Part shown: positions 35,864 to 44,355 of the stretch, piece after piece
Position numbering within the stretch: the first letter of the stretch is position 1
How the letters are laid out: each line of letters starts with the position of its first letter
Source: Actinomycetota bacterium
GTDB lineage: Bacteria > Actinomycetota > CADDZG01 > JAHWKV01 > JAOPZY01
Assembly (NCBI GenBank): GCA_035765775.1
Contig: DASTWV010000009.1
Coordinates: 1 to 64,000 of the forward strand
DNA length: 64,000 bases
Direction: 5' to 3'
Position numbers and translations under genes: made by a program
The notes under the pieces: model-generated
What the model saw: the letters and a program-made list of their open reading frames with translations, nothing else
Databases searched by the model: none
What the model was told of the DNA's origin: nothing

Positions 35864-38476
35864 TCACAGCATCGAGCGCAGCACCATCGGCAGGATGCCG
35901 CCGTTGGTGTAGTACTCCACCTCGGCCTGGGCGTCGACGCGCACCGTCACCGTGAAGCGGAGCGGGGCGCCGGTGTCCGGGACCGCCTCCACCACCAGGT
36001 CCTGGCCGGGCGCCAGGCCGGCGGCGATGCCCCGGATGGTGAAGGTCTCCCGGCCGCTGAGGCCCAGGGACTCCGCCGACTCCCCGGCCCTGAACTGCAG
36101 TGGCAGCACGCCCATCCCCACCAGGTTGGAGCGGTGGATGCGCTCGTAGCTCTCGGCGATCACCGCTCGCACGCCTAGCAGCCGGGTGCCTTTGGCCGCC
36201 CAGTCCCGGGAGCTGCCCGAGCCGTACTCCCTGCCCGCCAGGACCACCAGGGGAACCCCGTCGGCGGCGTACCGGCTGGCCGCCTCGTAGATGGCCATCG
36301 GTTCGCCGCCCAGGAGGTGCACGGTCCACGGCCCCTCGGTCCCGGGTGCCAGCCGGTTGCGCAGGCGCACGTTGGCGAAGGTGCCCCGCACCATGACCTC
36401 GTGGTTGCCCCGCCGGGCGCCGTAGCTGTTGAAATCCCGGGGCGGGACGCCCTCGGCGACCAGGAACCTGCCGGCGGGGGAGTCGACCTTGATCGACCCG
36501 GCGGGCGAGATGTGGTCGGTGGTGATCGAGTCGCCCAGCCAGGCCAGCACCCGACCGCCGACGATGTCGCCCGGCGGCGTGACCGTAGGACCCACCCCGG
36601 CGAAGTAGGGCGGCTCCCGCACGTAGGTCGACGACGGGTCCCAGGCGAACAGTGTGCCGGTCGGGGCGGGCAGCGCCCGCCAGTGCTCGTCCCCCTCGAA
36701 GATCCGGCCGTACTCCCGCTCGAACTGGGCGGCCGAGATCGCGCCGGACAGTGCGTGGCTGACCTCGGCCGGGGAGGGCCACAAGTCGGCCAGCATGACC
36801 GGTGTGCCGTCCGCAGCGGTGCCGACCGGCTCGGCGGTGAGGTCGATGTCCACGGTGCCCGCCAGGGCGTAGGCCACCACCAGCGGCGGGGAGGCCAGGT
36901 AGCTGGCCCGCACCTGCGGATGGATGCGACCCTCGAAATTGCGGTTGCCGGAGAGCACCGCCACCACCGCCAGGTCGCCATCCGTCACCGCCGCGGCCAC
37001 CTCGTCGGGCAGGGGCCCGGAGTTGCCGATGCACGTGGTGCAGCCGTAGCCCACGAGGTTGAACCCCAGCTTGTCCAGGTAGGAGAGCAGCCCGGCGGCG
37101 TCCAGGTAGTCCGTGACCACCCGCGAGCCGGGCGCCATGCTGGTCTTTACCCAGGGCTTGGGGGCCAGGCCCGCCTCCACCGCCGCGCGGGCCAGGAGCC
37201 CGGCGGCCACCATCACCGAGGGGTTGGAGGTGTTGGTGCAGCTGGTGATCGAGGCGATGACCACCGACCCGTTTGACACCGCCTCCCGGGAGGGCGGAGA
37301 GGCCGCCAGCCGGTCAGCGAAGACCTCGGCGAAGGAGGCCCGCACCCCGGGCAGGGAGCGCCGGTCCTGGGGACGCCGGGGGCCGGCGAGCGACGGCTCC
37401 ACCGTGGCCAGGTCCAGCTCCACGATCTCGCTGAAGACCGGGTCGGGGTCGTCGTCGGTGCGGAACAGGCCCTGCTCCTTGGTGTAGGCCTCCACCAGCG
37501 GCCAGAGGGCGGCCCGGCCGGTCTCCCGCAGGTAGTGCAGCGTCCGGCGGTCGGCGGGGAACAGGGCGGCGGTGGCGCCGTACTCCGGGCACATGTTGGA
37601 GAGCGTCGCCCGGTCCTCGATGCGCAGCGTCGAGAGCCCGGCGCCGAAGAACTCGACGAAGCTCCCCACCACCCCCCGGGCGCGGAGGATCTCGGTGAGG
37701 GTCAGCACGAGGTCGGTGGCAGTGGTACCGGCCCGCAGCGCCCCGAGGGTCCTCACGCCCACCACCCGGGGCCAGGGGAGGAACATCGGCTGGCCCAGCA
37801 TCGCCGCCTCGGCCTCGATGCCGCCCACCCCCCAGCCCAGCACCCCGAGGCCGTTGACCATCGTGGTGTGCGAGTCGGTCCCCAGCAGTGTGTCGGGGAA
37901 GGCGACCCCGTCCCGCACCGCAACCACCTGACTGAGGTGTTCGAGGTTGACCTGGTGGCAGATGCCCATTCCCGGGGGCACGACCCGGAAGTGGCGGAAG
38001 GCCCCCTGCGCCCAGCGCAGCAGGGCATACCGCTCGGCGTTGCGCCGGTACTCGAAGTCGATGTTGAGCCGGTACGCACCCTCGGTGCCGAAGGCGTCCA
38101 CCTGGACCGAGTGGTCGATCACCAGGTCCACCGGCACCAGCGGGTTGACCCGCTCCGGGTCGCCCCCGCCCGAGGCCACGGCCGCCCGGAGGGCGGCGAG
38201 GTCCACCACCGCCGGCACCCCGGTGAAGTCCTGCATCAACACCCGGGCGGGAACGAACGCCACCCGGGCGCCCGGGGCGGGCTGCGGCCAGCCGGCCAGG
38301 GCTTCGACGTCGGACGCCGACACGTCCCGGGATCCCTGCCGGCGGAGGAGGTTCTCCAGCAGGATCTTCACGGTGTGGGGAAGGCGGGTGAGGTCAGCCC
38401 CGGGCACGCCGTCCAGCCGGTGCAGGCGCACGGGGCCGGAGGGGGTGTCCAGGGTGTGGATGCCGGGGCCGCTCAC
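35864..38476 (-). CDS. acnA: Aconitate hydratase A
   Basis: An 870-residue [4Fe-4S] enzyme interconverting citrate and isocitrate in the TCA cycle. Cluster ligands are in TSCTNTSNP and in GYGCTTCIGNSG. The catalytic region DSITTDHISPAG and the swivel-domain motif GREYGSGSSRDWAAKG are intact. Length fits AcnA (about 870-930). The start is a GTG at 38476; TAGATT ends 6 bases upstream, so the transcript is probably leaderless. The DNA ligase gene follows after 15 bases. Fumarase lies 5 kb away in the same orientation. Confidence 0.95.
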   Translation of the reverse strand: MSGPGIHTLDTPSGPVRLHRLDGVPGADLTRLPHTVKILLENLLRRQGSRDVSASDVEALAGWPQPAPGARVAFVPARVLMQDFTGVPAVVDLAALRAAVASGGGDPERVNPLVPVDLVIDHSVQVDAFGTEGAYRLNIDFEYRRNAERYALLRWAQGAFRHFRVVPPGMGICHQVNLEHLSQVVAVRDGVAFPDTLLGTDSHTTMVNGLGVLGWGVGGIEAEAAMLGQPMFLPWPRVVGVRTLGALRAGTTATDLVLTLTEILRARGVVGSFVEFFGAGLSTLRIEDRATLSNMCPEYGATAALFPADRRTLHYLRETGRAALWPLVEAYTKEQGLFRTDDDPDPVFSEIVELDLATVEPSLAGPRRPQDRRSLPGVRASFAEVFADRLAASPPSREAVSNGSVVIASITSCTNTSNPSVMVAAGLLARAAVEAGLAPKPWVKTSMAPGSRVVTDYLDAAGLLSYLDKLGFNLVGYGCTTCIGNSGPLPDEVAAAVTDGDLAVVAVLSGNRNFEGRIHPQVRASYLASPPLVVAYALAGTVDIDLTAEPVGTAADGTPVMLADLWPSPAEVSHALSGAISAAQFEREYGRIFEGDEHWRALPAPTGTLFAWDPSSTYVREPPYFAGVGPTVTPPGDIVGGRVLAWLGDSITTDHISPAGSIKVDSPAGRFLVAEGVPPRDFNSYGARRGNHEVMVRGTFANVRLRNRLAPGTEGPWTVHLLGGEPMAIYEAASRYAADGVPLVVLAGREYGSGSSRDWAAKGTRLLGVRAVIAESYERIHRSNLVGMGVLPLQFRAGESAESLGLSGRETFTIRGIAAGLAPGQDLVVEAVPDTGAPLRFTVTVRVDAQAEVEYYTNGGILPMVLRSML

Positions 38477-38482
38477 GACCCC

Positions 38483-38488
38483 AATCTA
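38483..38488 (-). promoter_or_regulatory. -10 element of acnA, leaderless
   Basis: TAGATT ends 6 bases before the GTG at 38476. Confidence 0.5.
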
Positions 38489-38519
38489 GCGCTGCTGATC
38501 GCCCCCCTGGCTGCCCTGA

Positions 38520-39788
38520 GTGTGTGCTGTGGGGCCGGTCCCCGGCCGGACGGGGGTATTCCACAACGACGGGGGCCGGGTCAACTACCTCCTAATACCC
38601 CGCCACCCTGGGGAGTTCCATGCCACCAATAACGAGGTCGCCCTGCAGGCCCGCCAGCACGCCCAGCTGGTCAAGAGCTGCACGTCCGGCACCGACCTGG
38701 TGCACCTCCGCCACGTGAACCGTGCCATCGGGTTCGAGCAGGACCCCCAGGCGGAGGCCGCCAACACCCTGGCGCGGGCCTTCAACCAGGGCGGGGCGTT
38801 TACCGCCGCCGACGGGTCGGTCACGTCGGAGGCGCAGGCCTACGCCCTGTTGCGGGCGGTGTGGTCCAACGACCCCGAGGGCTTCGACGCGGCGTGGGCC
38901 TGGAGCCAGGCGCACCTCCTGCGCCCCGACGGGCTGTGCTCGTGGCTGTGGCGGGGTGGTGCCGTGGCCGACCCCAGCAGCGCGACCGACGCCGACACCG
39001 ACATGGCTTACGCCCTGCTGGTGGCCGGTAAGCGCTGGGGGCGGCCCGCCCTGGAATCCGCCGGAAACCATATGGCGCAGGCGATCTGGGCCACCGAGGT
39101 GGTGACCGTCCAGGGGCGCCCGTGCGCGGTGGCGGGGGACTGGGGGTCCAAGGACGCCGTCCTGCCCATCAACCCGAGCTACTTCTCGCCCTTCGCCTAC
39201 CGGGTCTTCGGCGCCGTCGATCCGGGCCACGACTGGCTCGGTCTCCTGGATGCCGGCTACGAACTGATTGACAGCGCCGCCCGGGCGCCCCTCGGCGGCG
39301 CCGCCTCGGCCGGCCTCCCGCCCGACTGGATCGGCCTGGACCGGACCAGCGGGGCGCTGGTGGCTCTGTCGCTGCCCGGCAAGAACACCACCCAGTACAG
39401 CTTCGACGCCGCCCGGACGTTCTGGCGGGTGGCGCTGGACGATCGCTGGGCCAACGACGGGCGGGGCGCCGCCTTCCTGCAACGGGCGCAGTTCCTGGGC
39501 GAGGAGGTCGGCCGGAAGGGGACGGTGTCGGCGGCCTATGCCCACGACGGCTCGGTCGTGCTGGCCCCGCCCAGCACGGTATCGGTGGCCGGGGCGCTGG
39601 CCGCCCTCATGACCATCGACGGTACGAAAGCCGACGCCCTGTACTGGGGCTCGATCGTGGGGGCCGCCACCCCCGGCCCGCACGGGAGCACCTGGGGTGA
39701 CCCGGCCGACCTGTACGCCCAGGAATGGGCCTGGTTCGCCGCCGCCTTTTACAACAACACGCTGCCCGATCTCTGGGCGGCCCCATAG
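38520..39788 (+). CDS. Glycoside hydrolase family 8-like protein
   Basis: A protein of up to 422 residues with the alpha/alpha-toroid marks of GH8 (endoglucanase / BcsZ group): SVTSEAQAYALLRAVW (Glu104 in the position of the catalytic acid; the family usually has SEGQ), DGLCSWLW, ATDADTDMAYALLVAGKRW, and GDWGSKDAVLPINPSYFSPFAYRVF. No signal peptide exists in this frame, and the first 20 or so codons look random. A hydrophobic, lipobox-like run (LALLIAPLAALSVCCG) lies immediately upstream in another frame, so a frameshift or a different start is possible. It is divergent from acnA. Confidence 0.65.
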   Translation: MCAVGPVPGRTGVFHNDGGRVNYLLIPRHPGEFHATNNEVALQARQHAQLVKSCTSGTDLVHLRHVNRAIGFEQDPQAEAANTLARAFNQGGAFTAADGSVTSEAQAYALLRAVWSNDPEGFDAAWAWSQAHLLRPDGLCSWLWRGGAVADPSSATDADTDMAYALLVAGKRWGRPALESAGNHMAQAIWATEVVTVQGRPCAVAGDWGSKDAVLPINPSYFSPFAYRVFGAVDPGHDWLGLLDAGYELIDSAARAPLGGAASAGLPPDWIGLDRTSGALVALSLPGKNTTQYSFDAARTFWRVALDDRWANDGRGAAFLQRAQFLGEEVGRKGTVSAAYAHDGSVVLAPPSTVSVAGALAALMTIDGTKADALYWGSIVGAATPGPHGSTWGDPADLYAQEWAWFAAAFYNNTLPDLWAAP

Positions 39789-39902
39789 ACCTCCTCGGGC
39801 ACCGCTGGGGAACGTCGCACGAGCATTCGCCACAGCTCAGGGATGCCCGGCCCTTCCGGGTTCCGCGGTCCTTCTCCTTAATTTTCCCCGGCGGCTGCGC
39901 TA

Positions 39903-39922
39903 GGCCCGAGCCCTGTCGGGCC
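39903..39922 (+). terminator. Hairpin downstream of the GH8 gene
   Basis: GGCCCGA / TCGGGCC, 7-bp stem with a 6-base loop, 115 bases after the stop codon. A modest terminator candidate. Confidence 0.3.
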
Positions 39923-40066
39923 GGGCCGGGGTGAAGTGGGGGGCCGTGGGTGGCTCCTCGGGCATAGTTGGCGGCGTGGTACAGCCAGTGGATGTACTAC
40001 TCCACCAACTATCCCCGTAAGGCCCCGGCGCTGGTCCCGGTAGCTCCCCGGCGGCTTCGCCAGCCG

Positions 40067-40072
40067 TACAAT
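40067..40072 (+). promoter_or_regulatory. -10 element of the 90-residue protein gene, leaderless
   Basis: TACAAT ends 7 bases before the ATG at 40080; there is no Shine-Dalgarno. Confidence 0.5.
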
Positions 40073-40079
40073 CGGCTCC

Positions 40080-40352
40080 ATGGACGACGAGGCCCTGCTG
40101 CGCCGGGCGGAAGCGGCTCTGGCGGAGATCGACCGCACCCTGGGCCTGTCGGACGAGCACGCCGAGGTCCTCGCCGCCCTCCGGATCCGGATCGAGGGCG
40201 CCCCCCGGGCGACGCTCGAGGAGATGCTGCGGGTGGCCGGGGACCTGCGGGGCAAGCGGTCGCTGGAGGACCCGGTGCCCGGCAAGGCGAAGCCCTCGCT
40301 GGAGGACGCCCTGAAGAAAGCGTCGCCGAAGAAGGAGTGGCCTGGGCTCTGA
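40080..40352 (+). CDS. Hypothetical 90-residue helical protein
   Basis: Not a family I recognise. The sequence is charged and helical (DDEALLRRAEAALAEIDRTL; EEMLRVAGDLRGK), with a basic Lys/Pro-rich C-terminus (KAKPSLEDALKKASPKKEW). The codon composition is typical of its neighbours and TACAAT sits 7 bases before the ATG, which supports a real, leaderless gene. It is convergent with the FIST-domain gene; a 12-base direct repeat CTCCTGGTTGAC (40365 and 40378) lies between them. Confidence 0.6.
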   Translation: MDDEALLRRAEAALAEIDRTLGLSDEHAEVLAALRIRIEGAPRATLEEMLRVAGDLRGKRSLEDPVPGKAKPSLEDALKKASPKKEWPGL

Positions 40353-40391
40353 GCCGGTGGGGCACTCCTGGTTGACGCTCCTGGTTGACCG

Positions 40392-41570
40392 CTACTCGTT
40401 CACGAAGAGCGCCACGCTGGCGGTGAAGCCGTGCAGGAAGTTCTTGCCCCCCACCGGGCCGATCTCCCCGGCGCAGAACATGCCTGCCACCGGGAGCGGG
40501 CCGAGGTGGGAGCGCACCGCGGCGACATCGTGATCCGGGGCGCCGAACAGGTTCATCCCCCGGCCGTTGCAGGTGAACAGGAGCGCCCCGGCGATGGTGC
40601 TCGGGTCGCCCACCCGGGAGAGTTCCAGGACGCCGAGCGAGCCGTTCAGATCCTCGTCGGCCGCGGAGGCGTCCCGGATGTGGAACTGCACCGTCTGGCC
40701 GACGCTCACCGGCTCCCCGATGGCGATCCAGCCGGAGCGCTGGTCGGCGCCGATGACGTTGCGGATGAGGAAGTCGCCCGGCCCGAACTCGGAGGCGTAC
40801 TCGTCGATCACCACGCCTACATGTAGCCCGTGGCGGGCCCGTTCCTGGTCGTCGGGAGCCAGCGAGCGGAAGAGGTCGCCCAGTTTCTCCATGGGCAGCG
40901 ACCCGGCGAGGCCCTGGATCACGTTGCCGTCGGCAGCGGTGACCACGGACGTTGCGCCGATGGGCTTGCACCCCTGGGACACCAGGGTCTCGATGCGGAT
41001 GTCACCGCTGAGCGTCACCCCGACCGCACCCGCGGTGCGGACGTCGCCGTTGTAGACGAGCGCATGATGGCCCCGCCCCCGGCCACCGCTGGCCATCCCA
41101 CCGATCACCGGGATGGGCGCATCGCCCGCCCGGAGGGCGTTGAGCTGCTCGAGCGCGTCGGTGGGGAAGGTGTAGGGCTCGCCGAGCAGGATGATCGCCC
41201 GGGTGTCGTCCGCCACCGGCGGGATGCCCAGGATCGTGGGGCCGTCGTCGGTCTGGGCTTCGCCCAGGACGAAGGGCTCCACCCGGGCGCCGTCCAGCCG
41301 GGCTGCCCAGACGCTGAACGCCGGACCGGCCTCCACCTCGCGCCCGTCGCCCACCACTGCCTGGGCGGTGCAGCCGATGACCGCCGCCGGCTTCGCCCCG
41401 GTGGCGAGCATGCCGGCGACCTCGGCGATCCGGGCCAGGTGGTGGATCGAGTGGAAGGCCACCACCAGGTCGGGCTGCTCGCCCTCGAGGGCCTCGAGGG
41501 CCCGGCCGAGCGCCTCCCGGGCAGCCTCGGGGGCATCGGGGAGGGTCGAGAGGGCAGCGCCGATCCGCAT
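40392..41570 (-). CDS. FIST-domain sensory protein
   Basis: A 392-residue protein with FIST_N and FIST_C domains, a ligand-sensing module also found in signal transduction proteins and in FBXO22. FIST_N: PDLVVAFHSIHHLARIAEVAGML, AAVIGCTAQAVVGDGREVEAGP. FIST_C: FLIRNVIGADQRSGWIAIGEPVSVGQTVQFHIRDA, LLFTCNGRGMNLFGAPDHD and MFCAGEIGPVGGKNFLHGFTAS. The ligand is unknown; small metabolites such as amino acids have been proposed. The ATG at 41570 is chosen over the in-frame GTG three codons upstream because TAGGGT ends 7 bases before it. Confidence 0.85.
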   Translation of the reverse strand: MRIGAALSTLPDAPEAAREALGRALEALEGEQPDLVVAFHSIHHLARIAEVAGMLATGAKPAAVIGCTAQAVVGDGREVEAGPAFSVWAARLDGARVEPFVLGEAQTDDGPTILGIPPVADDTRAIILLGEPYTFPTDALEQLNALRAGDAPIPVIGGMASGGRGRGHHALVYNGDVRTAGAVGVTLSGDIRIETLVSQGCKPIGATSVVTAADGNVIQGLAGSLPMEKLGDLFRSLAPDDQERARHGLHVGVVIDEYASEFGPGDFLIRNVIGADQRSGWIAIGEPVSVGQTVQFHIRDASAADEDLNGSLGVLELSRVGDPSTIAGALLFTCNGRGMNLFGAPDHDVAAVRSHLGPLPVAGMFCAGEIGPVGGKNFLHGFTASVALFVNE

Positions 41571-41577
41571 GGCGTTC

Positions 41578-41583
41578 ACCCTA
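41578..41583 (-). promoter_or_regulatory. -10 element of the FIST gene, leaderless
   Basis: TAGGGT ends 7 bases before the ATG at 41570 and overlaps the alternative upstream GTG. Confidence 0.5.
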
Positions 41584-41597
41584 CTCCGCCCACCGCC

Positions 41598-43010
41598 CTA
41601 CTCGGCCCCGGGCGGCCCCAGGCCGGGCTCGGTCATGCGCCGCAGGTCGAGGGCGGCGTCCACCTCATCGGCCCCCATGAGGCCCCGGGCCACCACGATC
41701 TCCTTGAGCGAGGCGCCGGTGGCGTAGGCCTCCTTGGAGACCTCGGCGGCAGCGTCGTAGCCGATCAGCGGCACGAGGGCGGTCACCGTCACCAGCGAGC
41801 GGTCGAGCAGGCCCCGGGCCCGCTCTTCGTCGGCCTCGATCCCGGCCACGCATTTGGCGGCCAGCAGGGCGGCGGCGATGCCGAGGGTCTCGGCGGAGAA
41901 CAACAGGTCGTGGGCCATCAGGGGCATCATCGTGTTGAGCTCGAAGACGCCCCCCAGACCACCGAGCGTGATGGCAATGTCGTTGCCGATCACCTGGGCG
42001 GCCACCTGGATCACTGCCTCGGGGATCACCGGGTTCACCTTCCCCGGCATGATGCTGGAGCCCGGCTGGAGCGCCGGCAGCTTGATCTCGGCGATGCCGG
42101 TGCGGGGGCCGGAGGCCAGCCAACGCAGATCATTGGCGATGCGTGCGACCGCCACCGCCGCGCCCCGCAGCGCCCCCGACGTCTCCACCACGGCATCCCG
42201 GGCGCTCTGCGCCTCGAAGTGGTTGGGCGCCTCGCGCAGGCTGAAGCCGGTCCGCCGGACCAGCTGTCGGATGGCGGCGGCGGCGAACGAGGGGTGGGCG
42301 TTGATCCCGGTCCCCACGGCCGTCCCACCCAGCGCCACCTCCTCCAGGTGCGTGCGGCAGCCCGCCACCCAGGTCATGGCGTGGTCCACCTGGGCGGCGA
42401 AGCCGGCGAACTCCTGCCCCAGGCGCACCGGCGTGGCGTCCATGAGGTGGGTACGGCCCGACTTCAAGATGTGGTCGAAACGGGCCGCCTTGCCCTTCAG
42501 CTCGTTGCTCAGCTCCCCCAGCCCGGGCAGGAGGATCTCCCGGAGGGCGGTGAGGGTGGCCAGGTGCGTGACGGTGGGGATGACATCGTTGGAGGACTGG
42601 CAGCGGTTGACGTGGTCGTTGGGGTGCACCGGGTGCCTGGCCCCCCGGGTGCCGCCCAGCAGCTCGCTGGCCCGGTTGGCGATGACCTCGTTGGCGTTCA
42701 TGTTGGTGGAGGTGCCCGAGCCGGTCTGGAACACGTCGATGACGAACTGGTCGTCGTGGCGGCCGTCCACCACTTCCTGGGCGGCCTCCCGGATCGCCCC
42801 CGCCAGGCGGGGCTCCAGCAGGCCCAACTCCTCGTTGGCCTGTGCCGCCGCCCACTTGACATGGCCCAGGGCACGGATGAAGCGCCGGCCGAAGCGCCAC
42901 GACGAGAGCGGGAAGTTCTCCACCGCCCGCTGGGTCTGGGCGCCGTAGAGGGCACCGGCGGGCACCGGCACCTCGCCCATGCTGTCTCGCTCCACCCGGG
43001 TCTCGGCCAT
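41598..43010 (-). CDS. fumC: Fumarate hydratase class II
   Basis: A 470-residue enzyme of the fumarase/aspartase superfamily, hydrating fumarate to malate in the TCA cycle. Diagnostic motifs: TGSGTSTNMNANEVIANRA, HPNDHVNRCQSSNDVIPT, KSGRTHLMDATPVRLGQEF and the signature GSSIMPGKVNP. The length is normal. The ATG at 43010 has TATGAT ending 8 bases upstream. The promoter is divergent with that of the phosphatase gene at 43069. The related aspartase is less likely given the fumarase-type HPNDHVN and ALG-HVKWAAA segments. Confidence 0.92.
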   Translation of the reverse strand: MAETRVERDSMGEVPVPAGALYGAQTQRAVENFPLSSWRFGRRFIRALGHVKWAAAQANEELGLLEPRLAGAIREAAQEVVDGRHDDQFVIDVFQTGSGTSTNMNANEVIANRASELLGGTRGARHPVHPNDHVNRCQSSNDVIPTVTHLATLTALREILLPGLGELSNELKGKAARFDHILKSGRTHLMDATPVRLGQEFAGFAAQVDHAMTWVAGCRTHLEEVALGGTAVGTGINAHPSFAAAAIRQLVRRTGFSLREAPNHFEAQSARDAVVETSGALRGAAVAVARIANDLRWLASGPRTGIAEIKLPALQPGSSIMPGKVNPVIPEAVIQVAAQVIGNDIAITLGGLGGVFELNTMMPLMAHDLLFSAETLGIAAALLAAKCVAGIEADEERARGLLDRSLVTVTALVPLIGYDAAAEVSKEAYATGASLKEIVVARGLMGADEVDAALDLRRMTEPGLGPPGAE

Positions 43011-43018
43011 CGCCGAGC

Positions 43019-43024
43019 ATCATA
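43019..43024 (-). promoter_or_regulatory. -10 element of fumC, near-leaderless
   Basis: TATGAT ends 8 bases before the ATG at 43010. Confidence 0.5.
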
Positions 43025-43056
43025 CGGAGGCGCCTCCCCCGGAGGGGGTCTGACGG

Positions 43057-43062
43057 TAGGGT
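43057..43062 (+). promoter_or_regulatory. -10 element of the phosphatase-DUF3090 operon, leaderless
   Basis: TAGGGT ends 6 bases before the ATG at 43069. Confidence 0.5.
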
Positions 43063-43068
43063 GCTCGG

Positions 43069-43743
43069 ATGCTCCTGCTCCTCGTCCGCCACGGCACCAC
43101 CGCCCTCACCGGATCGACCCTCACCGGGCGCATGCCGGGCGTCCACCTGTCGGAGGAGGGCGCCCGCCAGGCCAAGGGGGTCGCCGAGCGCCTGAGCAGC
43201 CTGCCGGTCAAGGCGGTGTACGCCTCCCCCCTCGAGCGGTGCCAGGAGACCGCCGAGCCCATCGCCGCCTCCTACCGGCTCACCACCCGCACCCTGGAGG
43301 GCGTGGCCGAGGTGGACTACGGTGCCTGGGCGGGCCGCACGTTCAAGCAGCTCACCCGCCTCAAGGCCTGGCAGGAGCTCCACGCCCGGCCCGCCGACTT
43401 CCGCTTCCCGGGCGGTGAGAGCATCCGGGAGGCCCAGACCCGGGGGATGGCGGCGGTCCACGACCTCGCCGCCAAGCACCCCAAGCAGGCAGTGGTGGTG
43501 GTCTCCCACGCCGACATCATCCGGCTGATCGTCGCCGGATCCCTCGGCCTCGGCCTGGACCTGTACCAGCGGGTTATCGTCGGGGTGGCCTCGGTCAGCG
43601 CCGTGCTCTACGGCGACCGGGTGCCCCGGCTCATCCGGCTGTCGGACACCGGGTCGCTGGAGGAGCTGGCGGAGCGGCTGAAGCCGAGGCGCGAGGACTC
43701 GGCCCCGAAGAAGGGGACCGGAGGGAGGGCGGGGAGCCAATGA
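43069..43743 (+). CDS. Histidine phosphatase family protein (MSMEG_4193 type)
   Basis: A 224-residue phosphatase of the branch-1 histidine phosphatase superfamily. Active-site residues: LLVRHGTT (catalytic His and Arg), ASPLERCQETAEPIA (second Arg), FPGGESIREAQTR (acid/base Glu) and VVVVSHADIIRLI (second His). In many actinobacteria this gene is followed by a DUF3090 gene and an SCO1664-family gene, exactly as here; the DUF3090 start overlaps its stop by 4 bases (ATGA). The role of the trio is unknown; in other genomes it often neighbours mycothiol ligase mshC, which is not here. Leaderless start at 43069. Confidence 0.88.
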   Translation: MLLLLVRHGTTALTGSTLTGRMPGVHLSEEGARQAKGVAERLSSLPVKAVYASPLERCQETAEPIAASYRLTTRTLEGVAEVDYGAWAGRTFKQLTRLKAWQELHARPADFRFPGGESIREAQTRGMAAVHDLAAKHPKQAVVVVSHADIIRLIVAGSLGLGLDLYQRVIVGVASVSAVLYGDRVPRLIRLSDTGSLEELAERLKPRREDSAPKKGTGGRAGSQ

Positions 43744-44264
43744 GCGAGGACATCGAGTTCGACGGCGTCGATCGCATCACCTTCGGCACCGTCGGCCCGC
43801 CCGGGCGGCGGACGTTCTACCTGCAGGCCCGGCGGGGCACCGTCATGGTCACGCTCGTGGTCGAGAAGGAGCACCTGGTGGCGCTCGGGGAGGGCACCGA
43901 GGAGATCTTCAAGGCCGAGGGCTACCCGGACCCCGCCACCGGGGGCACCGACGAGGACCCCCCCATGGAGCTCGAGGAGCCCATCGAGCCGATGTTCCGG
44001 GTGGGTGCGGTGGCACTCGGATTCGCCGAGGACCGGGACCTGGTGCTCATCGAGTGCCGGGCGATGGCGCCCGAGGACGAGGAGTCGCCCGCCGCCCGCT
44101 TCTGGATCACCAAGGCGCAGCTGGAGGCCCTGAGCGCCCGGGGCGTGGAGGTGGCCTCCCAGGGCCGCCCGCTCTGCCCGCTCTGCCGGGTGCCGATGGA
44201 CCCCGAGGGCCACGAGTGCTTCGCCTCCAACGGGCACCGCACGGGCTCCGCGCTGGACTCGTAA
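43740..44264 (+). CDS. DUF3090 family protein
   Basis: A 174-residue protein of an actinobacterial family without known function. The typical start DRITFGTVGPPGRRTFYLQARRG and the block RFWITKAQLEALSARGVEVASQGRPLCPLCRVPMDPEGHECFASNGH are present. The last block (CPLC, then HEC and H) looks like a small zinc site. It overlaps the phosphatase gene by ATGA, so it is translationally coupled, and it is followed by the kinase-like SCO1664-family gene. Confidence 0.88.
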   Translation: MSEDIEFDGVDRITFGTVGPPGRRTFYLQARRGTVMVTLVVEKEHLVALGEGTEEIFKAEGYPDPATGGTDEDPPMELEEPIEPMFRVGAVALGFAEDRDLVLIECRAMAPEDEESPAARFWITKAQLEALSARGVEVASQGRPLCPLCRVPMDPEGHECFASNGHRTGSALDS

Positions 44265-44355
44265 GCCGCCCGCCGGAGCCCACCCGGGGCATGACCTGAA
44301 ACCGCTGCCCTCCACCCAGGAGCTGCTGGCCGAGGAGCTGGAGGTCCTCGGCCTC

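Larger units (their letters stand above)
39789..40079. other. 291-bp gap after the GH8 gene
   Basis: Contains the hairpin at 39903-39922 and, at its right end, the promoter of the next gene. No gene is seen. Confidence 0.4.

Noticed and set aside
39960-40030. Possible small protein (QWMYYSTNYP) upstream of the 90-residue gene
   Set aside because: No ribosome binding site or start context, and the frame runs on into the next gene out of register.
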